Positions 23,964-36,107 of a DNA stretch of 64,000 nucleotides are shown here, in pieces. Position 1 is the first letter of the stretch. Each line of letters starts with the position of its first letter. This DNA is from Kudoa neothunni (Eukaryota; Cnidaria), in NCBI GenBank assembly GCA_964304625.1, contig OZ199838.1, forward strand, positions 16,864,001 to 16,928,000, given 5' to 3'. The notes beneath the pieces are model-generated. The model saw only the letters and a program-made list of their open reading frames with translations, was not told the DNA's origin and searched no databases. The translations under genes were made by a program, and so were the position numbers.

Positions 23964-25971
23964 ACCAGGGGTTCTGTTACTCAATAAAACCTCGCGTTAA
24001 CTAAAGGAAAAATTATGTGGCGCGTATAAAATGATTTATCTATTTTTCTCCTATATTATCTAAATTAGGTCAATTATTTCAGTATATCATGGAAATGTAG
24101 AAATATTCTTCAATAACAATGATTCTAAGATTTTTGAAAACGTTTTTATTTACGTCACAACGTTTTCATGTTCATTTTTGAAATATTAGTTTAAATTACA
24201 CTCAAATTTTTTATTTTTACTAAAAAATTCTACGCATGACAATTTCTGAGTCTTTCTAATTACTTCTAATTTCATAATATTTAGTATCGTCATATTTATT
24301 AATAAACATAATACTTGTTAGTTTCAATAAAAATTCTAATTGGAAAGCTATTAAAATTTAGATTAACAGTTTTTACACAAAAAGAATAAATTATAAACTA
24401 ACTTGACGTTATATTTATATTTTAATGGCTTTACAAAAACATTATGAATAGTTTAATTAATGTCCGGATCCTGTTTATTGGAAGTTTATGTGGTTATCTA
24501 TAACGATGACTTAGATGACTTAAGTTGCGGTCATTTCTTAATAAAAAAGATGGCTATTCCAATAGACAACATTGTTCCAATAGATTTAGCTTTTATTATA
24601 ATTAAATTATTTCTAGCTCCTGGGAGATTATTTAGGTACTAAATGCTAAAAGTAATTAAAAAGAGCAGGTTTAAAAAATTAGAATGAATATGTCGCCTAT
24701 AAATTAGAGTTTTTAGGATTTAAAGTAGTGGACGTGTGTCCATCTCCGAGCCGCTTACCATTGAATTCTCGTAAAAACAGTCACGCCAAATAAACCGTGA
24801 ATGTTCCCTTACTTATTTTAAAAGATGAAGAAATATCTAATAGTAAAAGCCATTTTCTATTTCTTGAACTGGAGATGATCTAACTCAAAGTATCTCCTTT
24901 TCTTGAAACTTTTTCAAGTAATGATTTGCGTATTTTAATAAAATTTCAGTTTATAGATAGAAGATACGAGAAATACAATATTGCTATTCATTTATATTTT
25001 TAATTATTTATATAGACCCCATAATGCTTTAATACATTATTTTTTAATAATTTTTTCTAAATTCCTATAGTATATAATTATAATATATTTTTAAATTACA
25101 AATGTAATGATTAATCGGATTATATACAAAAATATTGCTATGACGAAGTAGCTAGAGCTTATAATGTAATAATCTTGATTAAATATATTTAAAATTTATT
25201 TTTTATGGTACGTTCAGTCTACAAAACAGCTACAACTATCTACGTAAAATAATGATAAAAAATCAATTTATAATTATTAAACTACATTATATCGGGATCC
25301 TGCCGTATGCATATAATATTAGCTCCAACGAGTTTGAAACCTATGGAATTTCTAAAATTAGACAATATGCGTAATATCCAGAATAATATTTTATTCAAAT
25401 ATATATTATTTATAAAATAAAATAATATTAGTTTTTCAAATGCGTGGATAGTTTCTATTCATGCATATTACTGAAGAATCTCAAAAGTATTTTGAATAAA
25501 AAATGTAAACCTTTGAAAAATATATATTTATTTGAAAACAAATGATTACTTATTAGTCTAAAATAAAGCTAGTATAAAAGAACTGTAATAAGATTATTCA
25601 AAAATTATGAAGTGATATTTGTGTTATGAAAATAGAAACTGATTAGTTTATTATCTTAATAAAAAAGGGGAATTAAAAGTTTACACTCATCAATCTTTGA
25701 GTAAATTTATAGTTATTTGTATCATATAATAAATATAAAAAACATGTTTGTTATTTTTTTGTTTTAATAATATAAAATTACTCAGGAAAAATTAAAATAA
25801 AGTAAATAATTGTGAAAACTTCTTTATAATTCTGGAAAAAAGTTGACTTTATTTAAAAATGCTCACTTTATTTAAAATAAACCCCACCATTAAATTGATG
25901 ACACATAAAAATTGAGATAAATCAGAAAAATTTCTATCTAATATGATTAATATGAATGTTAATGTATGTTT
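23964..25971. other. AT-rich interval 3' of surface gene 3
   Basis: No gene or transposon was recognised. The stretch directly next to 25972 must hold the 3' end of the gene 3 transcript. Confidence 0.45.
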
Positions 25972-28845
25972 TTATTTATTTTTTCTGTATACCATAAAAG
26001 CTCCTATTCCTACGATAGCTACTATTGCAACCACAACAGAGACTATGATACTAAAAATAAAAATTAAAAATCCATCCTTTCACATTTTACATTGTAGTGT
26101 TTCCTGATCTAAATAATATTATAGTCTAAATAAACAAACATTATAATTTACGTCGATTTACTTCCAGTTGCGCCTATAATTTAGTAAATAGAAATTGTAT
26201 AAATAATTATTGATACCTTGATCTATTTCAGCTGTTCCTAATACTGTTTCATCCTGACTGTGATAAACAGTCAAATGGTAATTTGTTGTATCTACTACAT
26301 TTTCGATTGTAAATTCTTTGCAACTTGGGAATACTGTGCAATCTTCACCAGTAATTTGAGTGCATTTCTTAATTGTTGGTTTTGCAAGATCGTTTGAATT
26401 AATCAGTTTCCATTTACAAGTGGATTTCTCGTTTTTACCTTCCGGGAGTTTGGTTGTTACTTTCAATATGGTACCCTCACGGACAATAAAAACTAATATT
26501 GTTTTGGTTACATCAGAGGGAGTTTCCGGTAACAACTCTAAATTATAAAGTTTCTGTTATATTCGAAACGAAAAATATTTTAAGAATTACTAGTAATTAT
26601 AAAATATAAAAATAATATTAATATTAATTTTTAGAAAATACTTGGTTTTATAATAATTGTTTCCTCCCGAGATCTACCTACAGCTGTTACCAAAACTTGA
26701 TATTCCTTGGAAGCATCATAATAATCACTGAATACAATACTTCTACACAGCGGTACTTCCGTACATGATTTAACAGAAGTATCGTTAGGTATAGACGGCT
26801 GATTCCCTGTACCGGTTCTGGCAATGACATTTAATAATGATGATAATGTGGGGTTTTCCTTATTTTCAATACAAGTATAAACAGGATCCCAAGTTTCTCC
26901 ACTTTTCACATTTATTTTGTAATGACACATTGCATCACTCATTGGTGTTGACAATGTTCCTACAACTTTAAAACCTCTGTCTCGTTTTTCTTCTGAGAGA
27001 GTGAGTCTTGAAAATGCTATTATACTATAAAAAAGAAACAGAAATTTTTATTTTTACTCGTTTGGAGATTCTCATGTACAATAGAACCATAATCCGCGTA
27101 TGCGACTATCTTGATGTTGTAGGATGTGTTTGGTTCAAGTTCCACTAGCGTCTTAACCTCTTTACACAATCCTCCGCAGGGTTTTCTATCAAGGCATGTC
27201 GCTTCCACGAATGAGATTTCATTAGTTTTACTTATAAAATAATCACACACCGGCATGGTTTCTGCTTCGGGATTGCCTTGAATTGCTTTTACTATAGCTG
27301 TCGTTTCCCCCATTGTTGGCTTTTCGGAATTAAAATTTTGTCCATCCTTTTTAACTACCACATATGAATAAAATGGTGCCATATTTACATATTACGAGTT
27401 TTAATAAATAGATATTCCTTAAAACCGGCGTGGTTATCTATATTTTGAGGAGATATTTCAAATATAATAGGTTTTCCTTCAGGTAATTCTTGAACTGTAA
27501 AGACAGCGCCACAAGTATCTACACATTTGTCGGATGAGCATTTCGCGTCAGTTAATGGGGTATTTTTAATTCTATCTGCAACGTAGTATTTGATTGCACA
27601 CTGATCAAATTTAGTGGCACCTTCGGTGGATGGTGCAAGTAGTGGAACATTGATATTGACGCCAGTGCTTGTAATGGAAGATATAAGTGCGCTAGCATCT
27701 TCCGCTTGCTCGATGACAGCTAAAAGGCATTAAAATAAATTTAAAATAATATTTTTACCAAATTTTTTAAACGTATGCCCTTCAAATGTGTCATCACTTT
27801 TTTTCTCCAATTGATTGTGCCTTGTTTGAATTAAAATGTCAACAATAGGTTTAGTAGAAGTTAGAGTGAGTTCGACGTCATTGCAAAGGGCGTAACACTT
27901 TTTGCTTGTTCCTCCTCCGCAGTTCGATTGATATTCATTTTGACCTCCAGCATTACTTGCTGCATCCCTTATTTTGAACAGGCATATTTCACTAGGAAAA
28001 GCGTTCGTGAATTTAAGATGATATTGAGTTTTTGCATTAGCAGACTTGTATTTAACATAAAACTGTGGATTATAAATATCAATTTCCTTTCTCATATAAT
28101 GATTTGGCATATGGTAATAGAATATTGGATAATTAATGCAACGCACTTCATAGTACGGAACTCTTGCTCCATAATCAACCAAATTGACGCCATTTCCATC
28201 AGCTTGTGCTATACAGCTTGCTCCCGCAAGGACATTCTTGTATAGAACATTTTTATAATAAATTGGACATGCCACTGGTTTGCAAGTGATCGCTTTCAGC
28301 ATCAATAATTGTGAATTATCTGTTGAAGCCTTTATATCAGGATCAACCAATAGTGCTAAATAGATATAAAAAACATAATAAAAATTCAATCATACGTATT
28401 TCAAAACCATAAACCTTTCCACCTTTTTTATGTTCTTCATTTTTAAGATTATTTGCATCTGATCCATCTTTTACATAAATATATTTTGACCTTGGAGATA
28501 TCTTAGAATAGTCTAGTTGGTTATCACTGCCCCCACAAGCTCTTATGCATTTATCAGATATACCATCCTGTGTACTTACGCACCCCGTAAAATCTTCAAA
28601 GTTGTTCCCAGCAATATTCTCTCTCATTATGCGACATTTTTTATCGGTAGTATAGTCCGAACCTTTTAGTTCAACATGAATTTTCCAAGTGTTAACATCT
28701 GAACGAACTATTTTATAATAAACTTCACGCGCTGTAGTTGACACTTCGGTATTGATACAGCTATATATGGCTAAAAACAAATAACTAGGTTAATATGTAT
28801 ATTCTTCTTACAAGAGTAAATGATCATTGAATAAAATAAAATCAT
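25972..28845 (-). CDS. Surface gene 3: modular cysteine-rich type I membrane protein (807 aa)
   Basis: Nine exons on the minus strand: 28845-28812, 28770-28396, 28355-27759, 27719-27396, 27354-27058, 27016-26642, 26537-26217, 26173-26152, 26050-25972. Exon 1 is 34 nt, against 46 nt in the other four genes, and its short hydrophobic peptide (MILFYSMIIYS) joins SIYSCINTEVS; this start is the least certain part. The same module order follows, with signatures CRIMR, CLFKIRD, CYALC, CGGLC, CHYKI and CKWKL. The hinge in exon 6 is shorter and not proline-rich (ENPTLSSLLNVIARTG). The C-terminus is one helix (IIVSVVVVAIVAIVGIGAFM) and the tail VYRKNK. A divergent paralogue, closer to gene 1 in some features (FGFEI-P before LLV in place of the R seen in genes 2, 4 and 5). 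The 104-nt intron before exon 7 is the longest in the family. No defect seen. Confidence 0.83.
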
Positions 28846-29399
28846 TTTTTGATTCTTCGAGGAAATATCTTACCGATGGTTAATCTGATATTGTCTATAA
28901 AGAATAATTCTCGCGTATTATACGGTATTCATGCCTTTCAATAAAGTTAAATTGATTTTTAGTTAAAATTAAATATAAATAATGCTATATTAAGAAAATA
29001 ATACAATTTCTAATTATAATCTCATAATGATATATAAGAAATGCTATTGATCTTCTAACTCTTGCGACAATCACCACAATTCATAATTTAAAGCCACAAC
29101 AAAACATGTTTAATCTTATAGGAATTGAATAAATTATTATTTTGCCAGAAAGCATAATTAAGAATTTTTATAACATAACTAATTTAATATTTGTCGGAAT
29201 AATTGGCAAAAATATATACAAATATAATTTTTCATAATTTATCTTCAAAAATCAATTAACACAGTTTGGATCAGTTGATATAATCGAGTGCAAAATTATT
29301 GATTATCTAAAAAAATAAAATTCAATTAAATTTTTGGCTATATTACAGAATCTGTAAAAACTTCGTCGGAAAAAACCAAACATCGGTAAACTTAGCATA
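28846..29399. other. 5' flank of surface gene 3
   Basis: AT-rich DNA upstream of gene 3. Unlike the flanks of genes 2, 4 and 5, it shows no recognisable shared block. No gene is supported. Confidence 0.4.
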
Positions 29400-30310
29400 T
29401 AGTTTTTAAAGTAAATTAAACGTCAAAATATATACAAAGAGAGCACTAATTTCCATTTCAACAAACTTTCTTCTAAACAATAAATCGATTATATACCCAA
29501 GAAAACTCTCCGGATTCTTATTTGTGGCGTTTATATAATTCCTTTTAAAAGTACCCCAAGTCGCCTCTATTTTGTTTGTGTGAACTCCATCACTCGAAAA
29601 AATCTCCTTTTGTGGACAACGGTTCCATGAAAAAAACCTAAATTTTCCAAATTTTTGTATCCGTCCATATTGTTGTTGAACCGTCTCCCACGTTATCGAT
29701 TATTATTCTCTCAATAACGTCTCGGTTTCTGTATTGAGAAATCGTTAGGAAGCAGTTCTCTTCTTCGTCAATTCCACCCACCGTCCAATGTTGCTGATTT
29801 TTCATAACACGGCCAATATTATATTTCTTCTTCGAGATCGTGGTCAAGTCAATTTGAACAATTATTCCATCACTTCCAATTTTTGTGAATTTATCATTCA
29901 ATTTGGAAGTCATGAAATCTCTTATAATAGTCTTCCAATCCATTATGGTTGAATTTGACGTGATATCAAGGTGTTGTCGAACCTAATCAAATGTCGTAGT
30001 TGGATGCTTGATAAACGATTTCCACAAGGGGAACTTTGACATTTCGAAAATGGTCCCAAACCTCAATAAGCACCTTTTATGGCATTTGTTACATCTAATC
30101 TGGTAACCATCGCCCGTATCTTTACGCGGAACCACACTCACACTATCTCCGCTCGTACATTGGCAAAAGCTATGTAATAGTCCGATATTTTGTAAATTTT
30201 AAATTTTGTAATCGATATCACGAAAATAGCCATAACCAAAAATGGTTATTTTATTAATGGTCTCAAATGTGAATAATCTCTTGTGACACACCATTTGTGC
30301 TAAAATTAAA
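29400..30310 (-). mobile_element. Merlin (ISXO2-like) transposase relic, copy C
   Basis: Same subfamily as copy A. Read on the minus strand: FETINKITIFGYGYFRDIDY (about 30270), then a zinc-binding region with C-x-C and CNKCHKRC (about 30095-30180). FEMSKFPLWK and MDWKTIIRDFMTSKL precede the catalytic block IIVQIDLTTISKKKYNIGR (about 29865), where the residue after Asp is Leu in place of the usual Glu. The end carries HTNKIEATWGTFKRNYINAT (about 29560). Stops and frame changes interrupt it, so it is a dead copy. Confidence 0.8.
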
Positions 30311-30590
30311 ACTGAATTTTCGATCGAAAATGAAGTTTTCATAGATTCGGTAATTTAGCCGAAATTTCTCTTGTGCAAGCCTTTGAGGAACATCGCCAAT
30401 TTTTTCTATGAATCGAAAATCGTGGTCCTCCACCCGTGATACAGTCAGAAGGAGAATTGAAGACATCGTTCTCGATAAGATAAATGATAGAGCTATATTC
30501 GTTGCAAAATATGTTATCAAATGGCCTCCTCGGTGCGATCATTTTTATAGAATTAACAATTAACATTTGGAAAATCATTAAATACTGCAC
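30260..30590 (-). mobile_element. Merlin N-terminal fragment (copy D, subfamily of copy B)
   Basis: Two overlapping minus-strand frames give IIYLIENDVFNSPSDC, then RKNWRCSSKACTREISAK, then FSTNGVSQEIIHI. These fit the N-terminal zinc-binding part of the copy B subfamily (compare FRCKRKNCHRE). No catalytic region follows, because copy C begins directly downstream. It is probably a truncated copy abutting or interrupted by copy C. Confidence 0.55.
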
Positions 30591-31099
30591 TTTGTTATGT
30601 TTATTCCCACATACGGTAATATTACAGAGGTCATCATGTCTAAGCTGACTTCTTATACCCTAAAAGCCGAAAGATTAGGGGGGTCTAAATCAAATGTGAT
30701 TCAAATAACAGGTTATCAATTTCGGGAAAAATTTGTACATGAGATTTAATTTACACTAACAAGAACCTAAAAATAAAACTAAACAGTAAGAACCATGAGC
30801 CTGCAATACTCATATCTAAATTAGAAATCTAACACCATAAGAATCATTTCCATGCCAAACATTACATACGATTTATTAATGAAAAAATTATTTATTGCTA
30901 TATTTAAAAAGGTATAAAATCGATGTAATTTGTATAATTGTTGAGAAATTCTTATATTTTTATACATAAATTTTTATAATTGAGATGTATCAACATTTAT
31001 CAATTTAATGAATAACAGTTTTTTATTTATCTTCTTAATTTTATCGAGTGACAATGTGCTCAAACTTCCCTTATTAATCGTCGTTCTTTGACAATATGT

Positions 31100-31330
31100 G
31101 TTTGCACAACTAAATATAAATGTCGTCTCGGAAGCAAACCGTAATTTTAGTGATGATCGGACTCAACAATATTTCTTCATTCATTCAATGAAAAAAGTGG
31201 TGTGTTTGCGCTGTCTCGAATCAATTACTGTATTAAGGAATACAAGATGAAGCGGTACCATCAAACGAAAGGTAGGGAATTCAGTGACCAAATCAGCGAT
31301 AACAACAAGGAATAAACGATCTTAAAATAC
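31100..31330 (+). mobile_element. hAT BED-finger fragment (GTF2IRD2/ZBED5-like)
   Basis: The + strand reads RTQQYFFIHS, then VVCLRCLESITVLRN, then after a frame change MKRYHQTKGREFSDQI. This is the C-x-x-C...H-x(4)-(K/H) arrangement of the N-terminal zinc finger in GTF2IRD2/ZBED5-type hAT transposases. Nothing of the catalytic domain follows. It is a small isolated fossil fragment. Confidence 0.5.
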
Positions 31331-32188
31331 CTTGGAAGCTATAAAAATCATCGCCGATCCATTAAGATAAATATTTTTTATCCATTGATATAATTAAGTG
31401 AAAATAAAAGAAATAATTTCATTTAACAAATAAGAATTTTTTATAATATTTTGGGGGGATTTTAACTCAAAAGAAACATTTTGCAAAACTTTGAAAAGTA
31501 TGAATATTACATTGATACCTACAAAAATTACGATTTTTATAATTTAATGTTGTTTAAATCATTTTGTAATAAATTTTAAAAACATTACTTCTATCGTTGG
31601 TGATATTCAAGTCAAAAAATTTGGTGTAATCTGAAATATCAACGTTTTAAATTTGGCTATATTGATTATATTCATATTTATAACGTAGGGCTCTTTTTAA
31701 AGTGTATGTTATACTGAATGTCATGTTTAACCCTCGAATACCTGGGTTGGACCACGCGAGATAAAATTTTTAATCTTTTTGCATACATTTTTTTAAACTT
31801 TTTTATGTATTCCTATTTTATGCAGTAATTATGCTTTATTATATTTTAAAATAATAGAGCTGTGAGTTTTGAGAATTTTTGTCAAAATAAGTAAACAAAA
31901 AAAGTTACGTAAACACCTGAGATGGACCATTCCGGATCACGTGTAATTGTTAACGAAATTAATATTTTGTACTATAATTACATCATTCTAAATTTAATAT
32001 TATATTTGATAAGCAATTTAAAATATTCTAAACCTATTTATGGCTAATTATATGTTTAATCGAAAATATAAATTAAATTTATTTATGACAAGCTTGCGCG
32101 CTCAACAAGACATTTGCTTAAAAAATGGATTCTGACGGAGAACATATTTTTGTTGAGGACGATTGTGAAAGTGCTGACGATACACTAT

Positions 32189-32286
32189 TGTTAGCTGCAT
32201 GCATAGAGGCCATATTATTAAAAGCTACGATATATATCGAACTAGGAATACTAAACGGTTGATTACTAATAATCACCTTGGTAACA
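32189..32286 (-). repeat. 3' LTR of the Gypsy element
   Basis: 98 bp, identical to 36010-36107. On the element strand it begins TGTTACC and ends GCTAACA. LTRs this short are near the lower limit for the family. Confidence 0.95.
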
Positions 32287-35200
32287 TTGCATCCTCTTCA
32301 AAATTGTCTTCTATCAACCGTCGTTGAATGAAGGGTTTTAATTTATCAAAATTAGTCACCAAAACTTTACCTTGTCCCTCTAGTCTATAGACAGAGTCAG
32401 ACAATTTTTCTTTAACTACGTAGGGGCCTTTGTAATATGGTTCCAATTTACTTTGTCTATTATTAATGACCAACCAAACTTTTTCACCTGGGTTATAAGG
32501 TTTTCCATAGGCTTTTTTATTTTAGGCAGTCTTAGTCCTGCCCAAATTAGCTTTGAGGTTATCCAATGCAATTTGTTTCGCCAGTCTCAGATCAGTTCCA
32601 ATGCATTTAACATAGTCATCATGTGAATAATTATGTGCGTTTAGTTGAGATATCGTTTCAAGTGGTGTTCGTACTTCCCTTCCCAGCATCAAATAATTTG
32701 GAGAATATCCAGTTGAACTATGGGTTGATGATCGGTAAGCCATCATCACTGTAGGTAATAAGGTATCCCACTCGTTGTCCTTATGGACAAGCTTGCTCAC
32801 CATATCAATCAACGTTCGATTCAGTCTTTCTACCATCCCATCCGATTTTGGGTTAAATGCACATGTTCTTGTTTTTGATATGCCGAACATTTTACACATA
32901 TTTTGAAAAAGTTTCGATTCAAAATTTGTTCCTTGGTCAGTGTGAATTACCGATGGGAGTCCAAATTTTAAAAATACAGCACCCGTTAACTTCCTGACCA
33001 CAGTATGTGCTTCTTGGTCCTTCATAGGAATGGCTTCTCCCCATTTTGTAAAATAATCTTGAACTACACAAATGAATCGATTCCCCTTATATGTAGTGGG
33101 TAACGGTCCAACCATATCAATAGCAATCCGTTCCATCGGATAACTTGACACACTTGTATCCATTTCTGATACAAACTTTCTGGTGGGTCGGTTCCTCCGA
33201 GCGCATATTTCACAGGATTGACACCAATTTTTTATATCCACATTTTGTAATGGCCAATAATAGTTTCTGCGTATATTTTGGGCAACTTTTTCATGTCCTA
33301 GATGACCACTTGTAACATTATCATGTGCCAACTCCAATATCATTGATTTTAAGCTTTCAGGTATCACAACACGTAATGTAACTTCCTTTGTTTTAGGGTC
33401 AACAAATTCTCTACATAGAATACTATTATCCAAGCGTAAGCATTTCCTCAACAGCCATAATGTTTGTATCCGTTTATCCAACTCTTTAGGAACCTTCTTT
33501 GGCATTCGATTACTCTCAATCCAGCCGATAATTTTATTCAGAATGGCGTCATTGCGTTGTCTATTGATAATAACATCATTTGATAATCCTTGTATCGATA
33601 GAGCCAAAGCTTGGGTTATTTCAGGAACTCGAGATAAAGCATCTGCATTTCCATGCATCTTACCTTCTCTGTAAACAACATCGAATTCGTATTGACTCAA
33701 ATGCTCCAACCATCTAGCTACCTGACCTTCTGGCTTTTTAAAAGACAATAGCCACTTCAACGCATGGTGGTCAGTTCTCGCTAAGAATTTTTTTCCATGG
33801 AGGTAAAATTTGAAATGATTTATAAAATGAACCAGAGCCAAGAGTTCTTTTCTCGTAACACTATAATTCCTTTCTCGATCTAATAACGATCTACTAGCGA
33901 AAGCGACCACTCGCTCCTCCCCATCAATTACTTGCGACAAAACTGCTCCAATAGATTGATTACTGGCATCAGTATCCAAAATAAATGATTCATTCCAATT
34001 CGGATGTGCCAACAATACACATTCCATTAATTTCTTTTTTAGCATATCAAATGATTTTTGACATTCTGGCGACCAATTCCACGGTACGTCGTTCCGTAAC
34101 AAACGACACAGAGGATTCGAAATTTGAGAGAATTTATCAATGAATCTTCTATAATAGTTAAGCAAACCAAGGAAACATTGTAATTCAACAATTTTCGTTG
34201 GGGTAGGCCAATTTTTAATTGCTTTCACTTTATTTTTATCTGGTTTGATTCCATCAGCATTGATAACATGTCCCAAAAATGTAACTTCGCTTTTGTAATA
34301 AACTGATTTTTCGTTATTAATTTTCAAGTTATACAACTCTAATAATGTAACAATTTTCCTCACGTCATTTTTGTTAGTTTCCAAATCTTTACTGAATATA
34401 ATTATATCATCAAGATACACAAGACAACAGACACCAATACATTCTTTCAAAATCAGGTTAATCATCCTTTGAAAAGTGGCTGGTGCATTGCACAGTCCAA
34501 ACGGCATCTTGACAAATTGATACAAATCATCAACACCATAGAATGCGGTCTTTTGTTTATCTTTAATATCTATAGGTATGTGATGGTATCCATCTTTCAA
34601 ATCTAACACCGTGAATACATTAGCATTACCCAATGTATCCATGACATCATCAATCCTCGGAAGTGGATATGAATCTTTCACTGTCACTGCGTTTAACCTT
34701 CTATAGTCAACACATAATCTCCACTTTCCATTTTTCTTTGGAACCAAAACAGAATTGAAAGCCCAATCCGAATTAGATTCCTCAATAATACCACGCTCCA
34801 GCATTGAACTAATTATCTCATTCATTTGTTTTCTTTTGTGGTATGGTATTCTTCTTTTAAAATCTTTTATTGGTTTGGTATTGTTTGTATCAATTTTATG
34901 CACCACAGCTACTTTTCTCGTCATTGACTTGATTCCACAATTACCGATAACGGGAGCTATTATAGGTTTCTCAACGTTATTTGATATAAGTTCACTGTCA
35001 ATTATAAGCTCAAAATTCCATACTTTCAAAATATTGAGACCAATGATACAATCATGTATCAAATTTTCGACAACTAATAACTTTTTTCTACACTCTTTCC
35101 CATTATACTGAAGTGACACGTCTATGGTTCCTTTGATATTTAGTCTATTTCCTGTGGCTGCCACCAGTGGTAACTCATCCTTCGCCCTCAGCAGAGGAAT

Positions 35201-36009
35201 ACCGCTCTTATTGACAAATGATAAACTAACCAAGGAAACTTGCGCTCCTGTATCAATTACTGCTCTAATATCTTTTCCATTAATATGGCAATGCAGAAAT
35301 AAAAAATCCACATATTTAAAACCACTAGATTTATATAGTTTGCAATTGTTTTTTATGTGTCCTTTCTGGCCACATTTGAAGCATCTCAGCGTCTTCTTCT
35401 TTTTTACGAGTGTCTTTTCCAACTCATCCAGGCGGTCGATCAATCTTTGGATAATATTTTGCGAATCCATAGCCAAAACTTCATTCCTTCCGTTTTCGGC
35501 GCGGGTGTTAAATTTGCTCGCAGCGAATTCTAAACGTTCCGCGAATTGGTATACCAAATCGAATGACTCAAAATCCTTCACAAGCAAAGTTCTTTTCGTT
35601 TCGCTGTTACTCAAACCATGTATGAACTGGTTTTTTGCGATCTCTTCCTTTGCATTCTCAGGGATATTGCTGTGAGCCAATCGGGTTTTCCTCCTGATTT
35701 CTTCCGCAAACTCAGTTATTGTTTGCCCTTCTCTCTGCACACAATCCACCAATTCTCTCTGTGCCACGTATCTATCTTTTTTCTCACCAAATCTTGCTGT
35801 TAAATAAGCCTTTATTTCGTGGTAGGATGAATTTATTGTGTATCCAGCCTCCTGAACAATTTGGAATACGTCAGCCGATAATAATACAAGCAACTCTAAC
35901 GTCCACCTCTCAGGTAGAATTCCGTCATGCAGCAATAGTATCTCCAGTTTTGCTATCCAAGCATCAACATTCCGTCCATTAAAAGGTTCCACTTTAGCCA
36001 CTGCGCCAA

Positions 36010-36107
36010 TGTTAGCTGCATGCATAGAGGCCATATTATTAAAAGCTACGATATATATCGAACTAGGAATACTAAACGGTTGATTACTAATAATCACCTT
36101 GGTAACA
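36010..36107 (-). repeat. 5' LTR of the Gypsy element
   Basis: 98 bp, identical to 32189-32286. It contains the probable start of the Gag frame (MASMHAAN near its end, with longer in-frame starts upstream in the LTR) and is followed at once by the presumed primer-binding site. Confidence 0.95.

Larger units (their letters stand above)
32189..36107 (-). mobile_element. Ty3/Gypsy LTR retrotransposon, young, nearly whole
   Basis: A 3,919-bp element on the minus strand with identical 98-bp LTRs and the target duplication ACTAT (32184-32188 and 36108-36112). The single gag-pol frame opens inside the 5' LTR. Parts in order: a small Gag with a CCHC knuckle (CFKCGQKGHIKNNC), a DTGA protease, reverse transcriptase with YLDD, RNase H, and an integrase with HHCC finger, D-D-E core and a C-terminal GPY/F-like region. 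The sequence next to the 5' LTR starts TGGCGCAGTGG, a plausible primer-binding site. A short purine run precedes the 3' LTR. Identical LTRs indicate a very recent insertion. It looks almost whole, with about one break. Confidence 0.95.

Noticed and set aside
34755-35982. Several + strand open frames over the Gypsy element
   Set aside because: They are antisense shadows of gag-pol.
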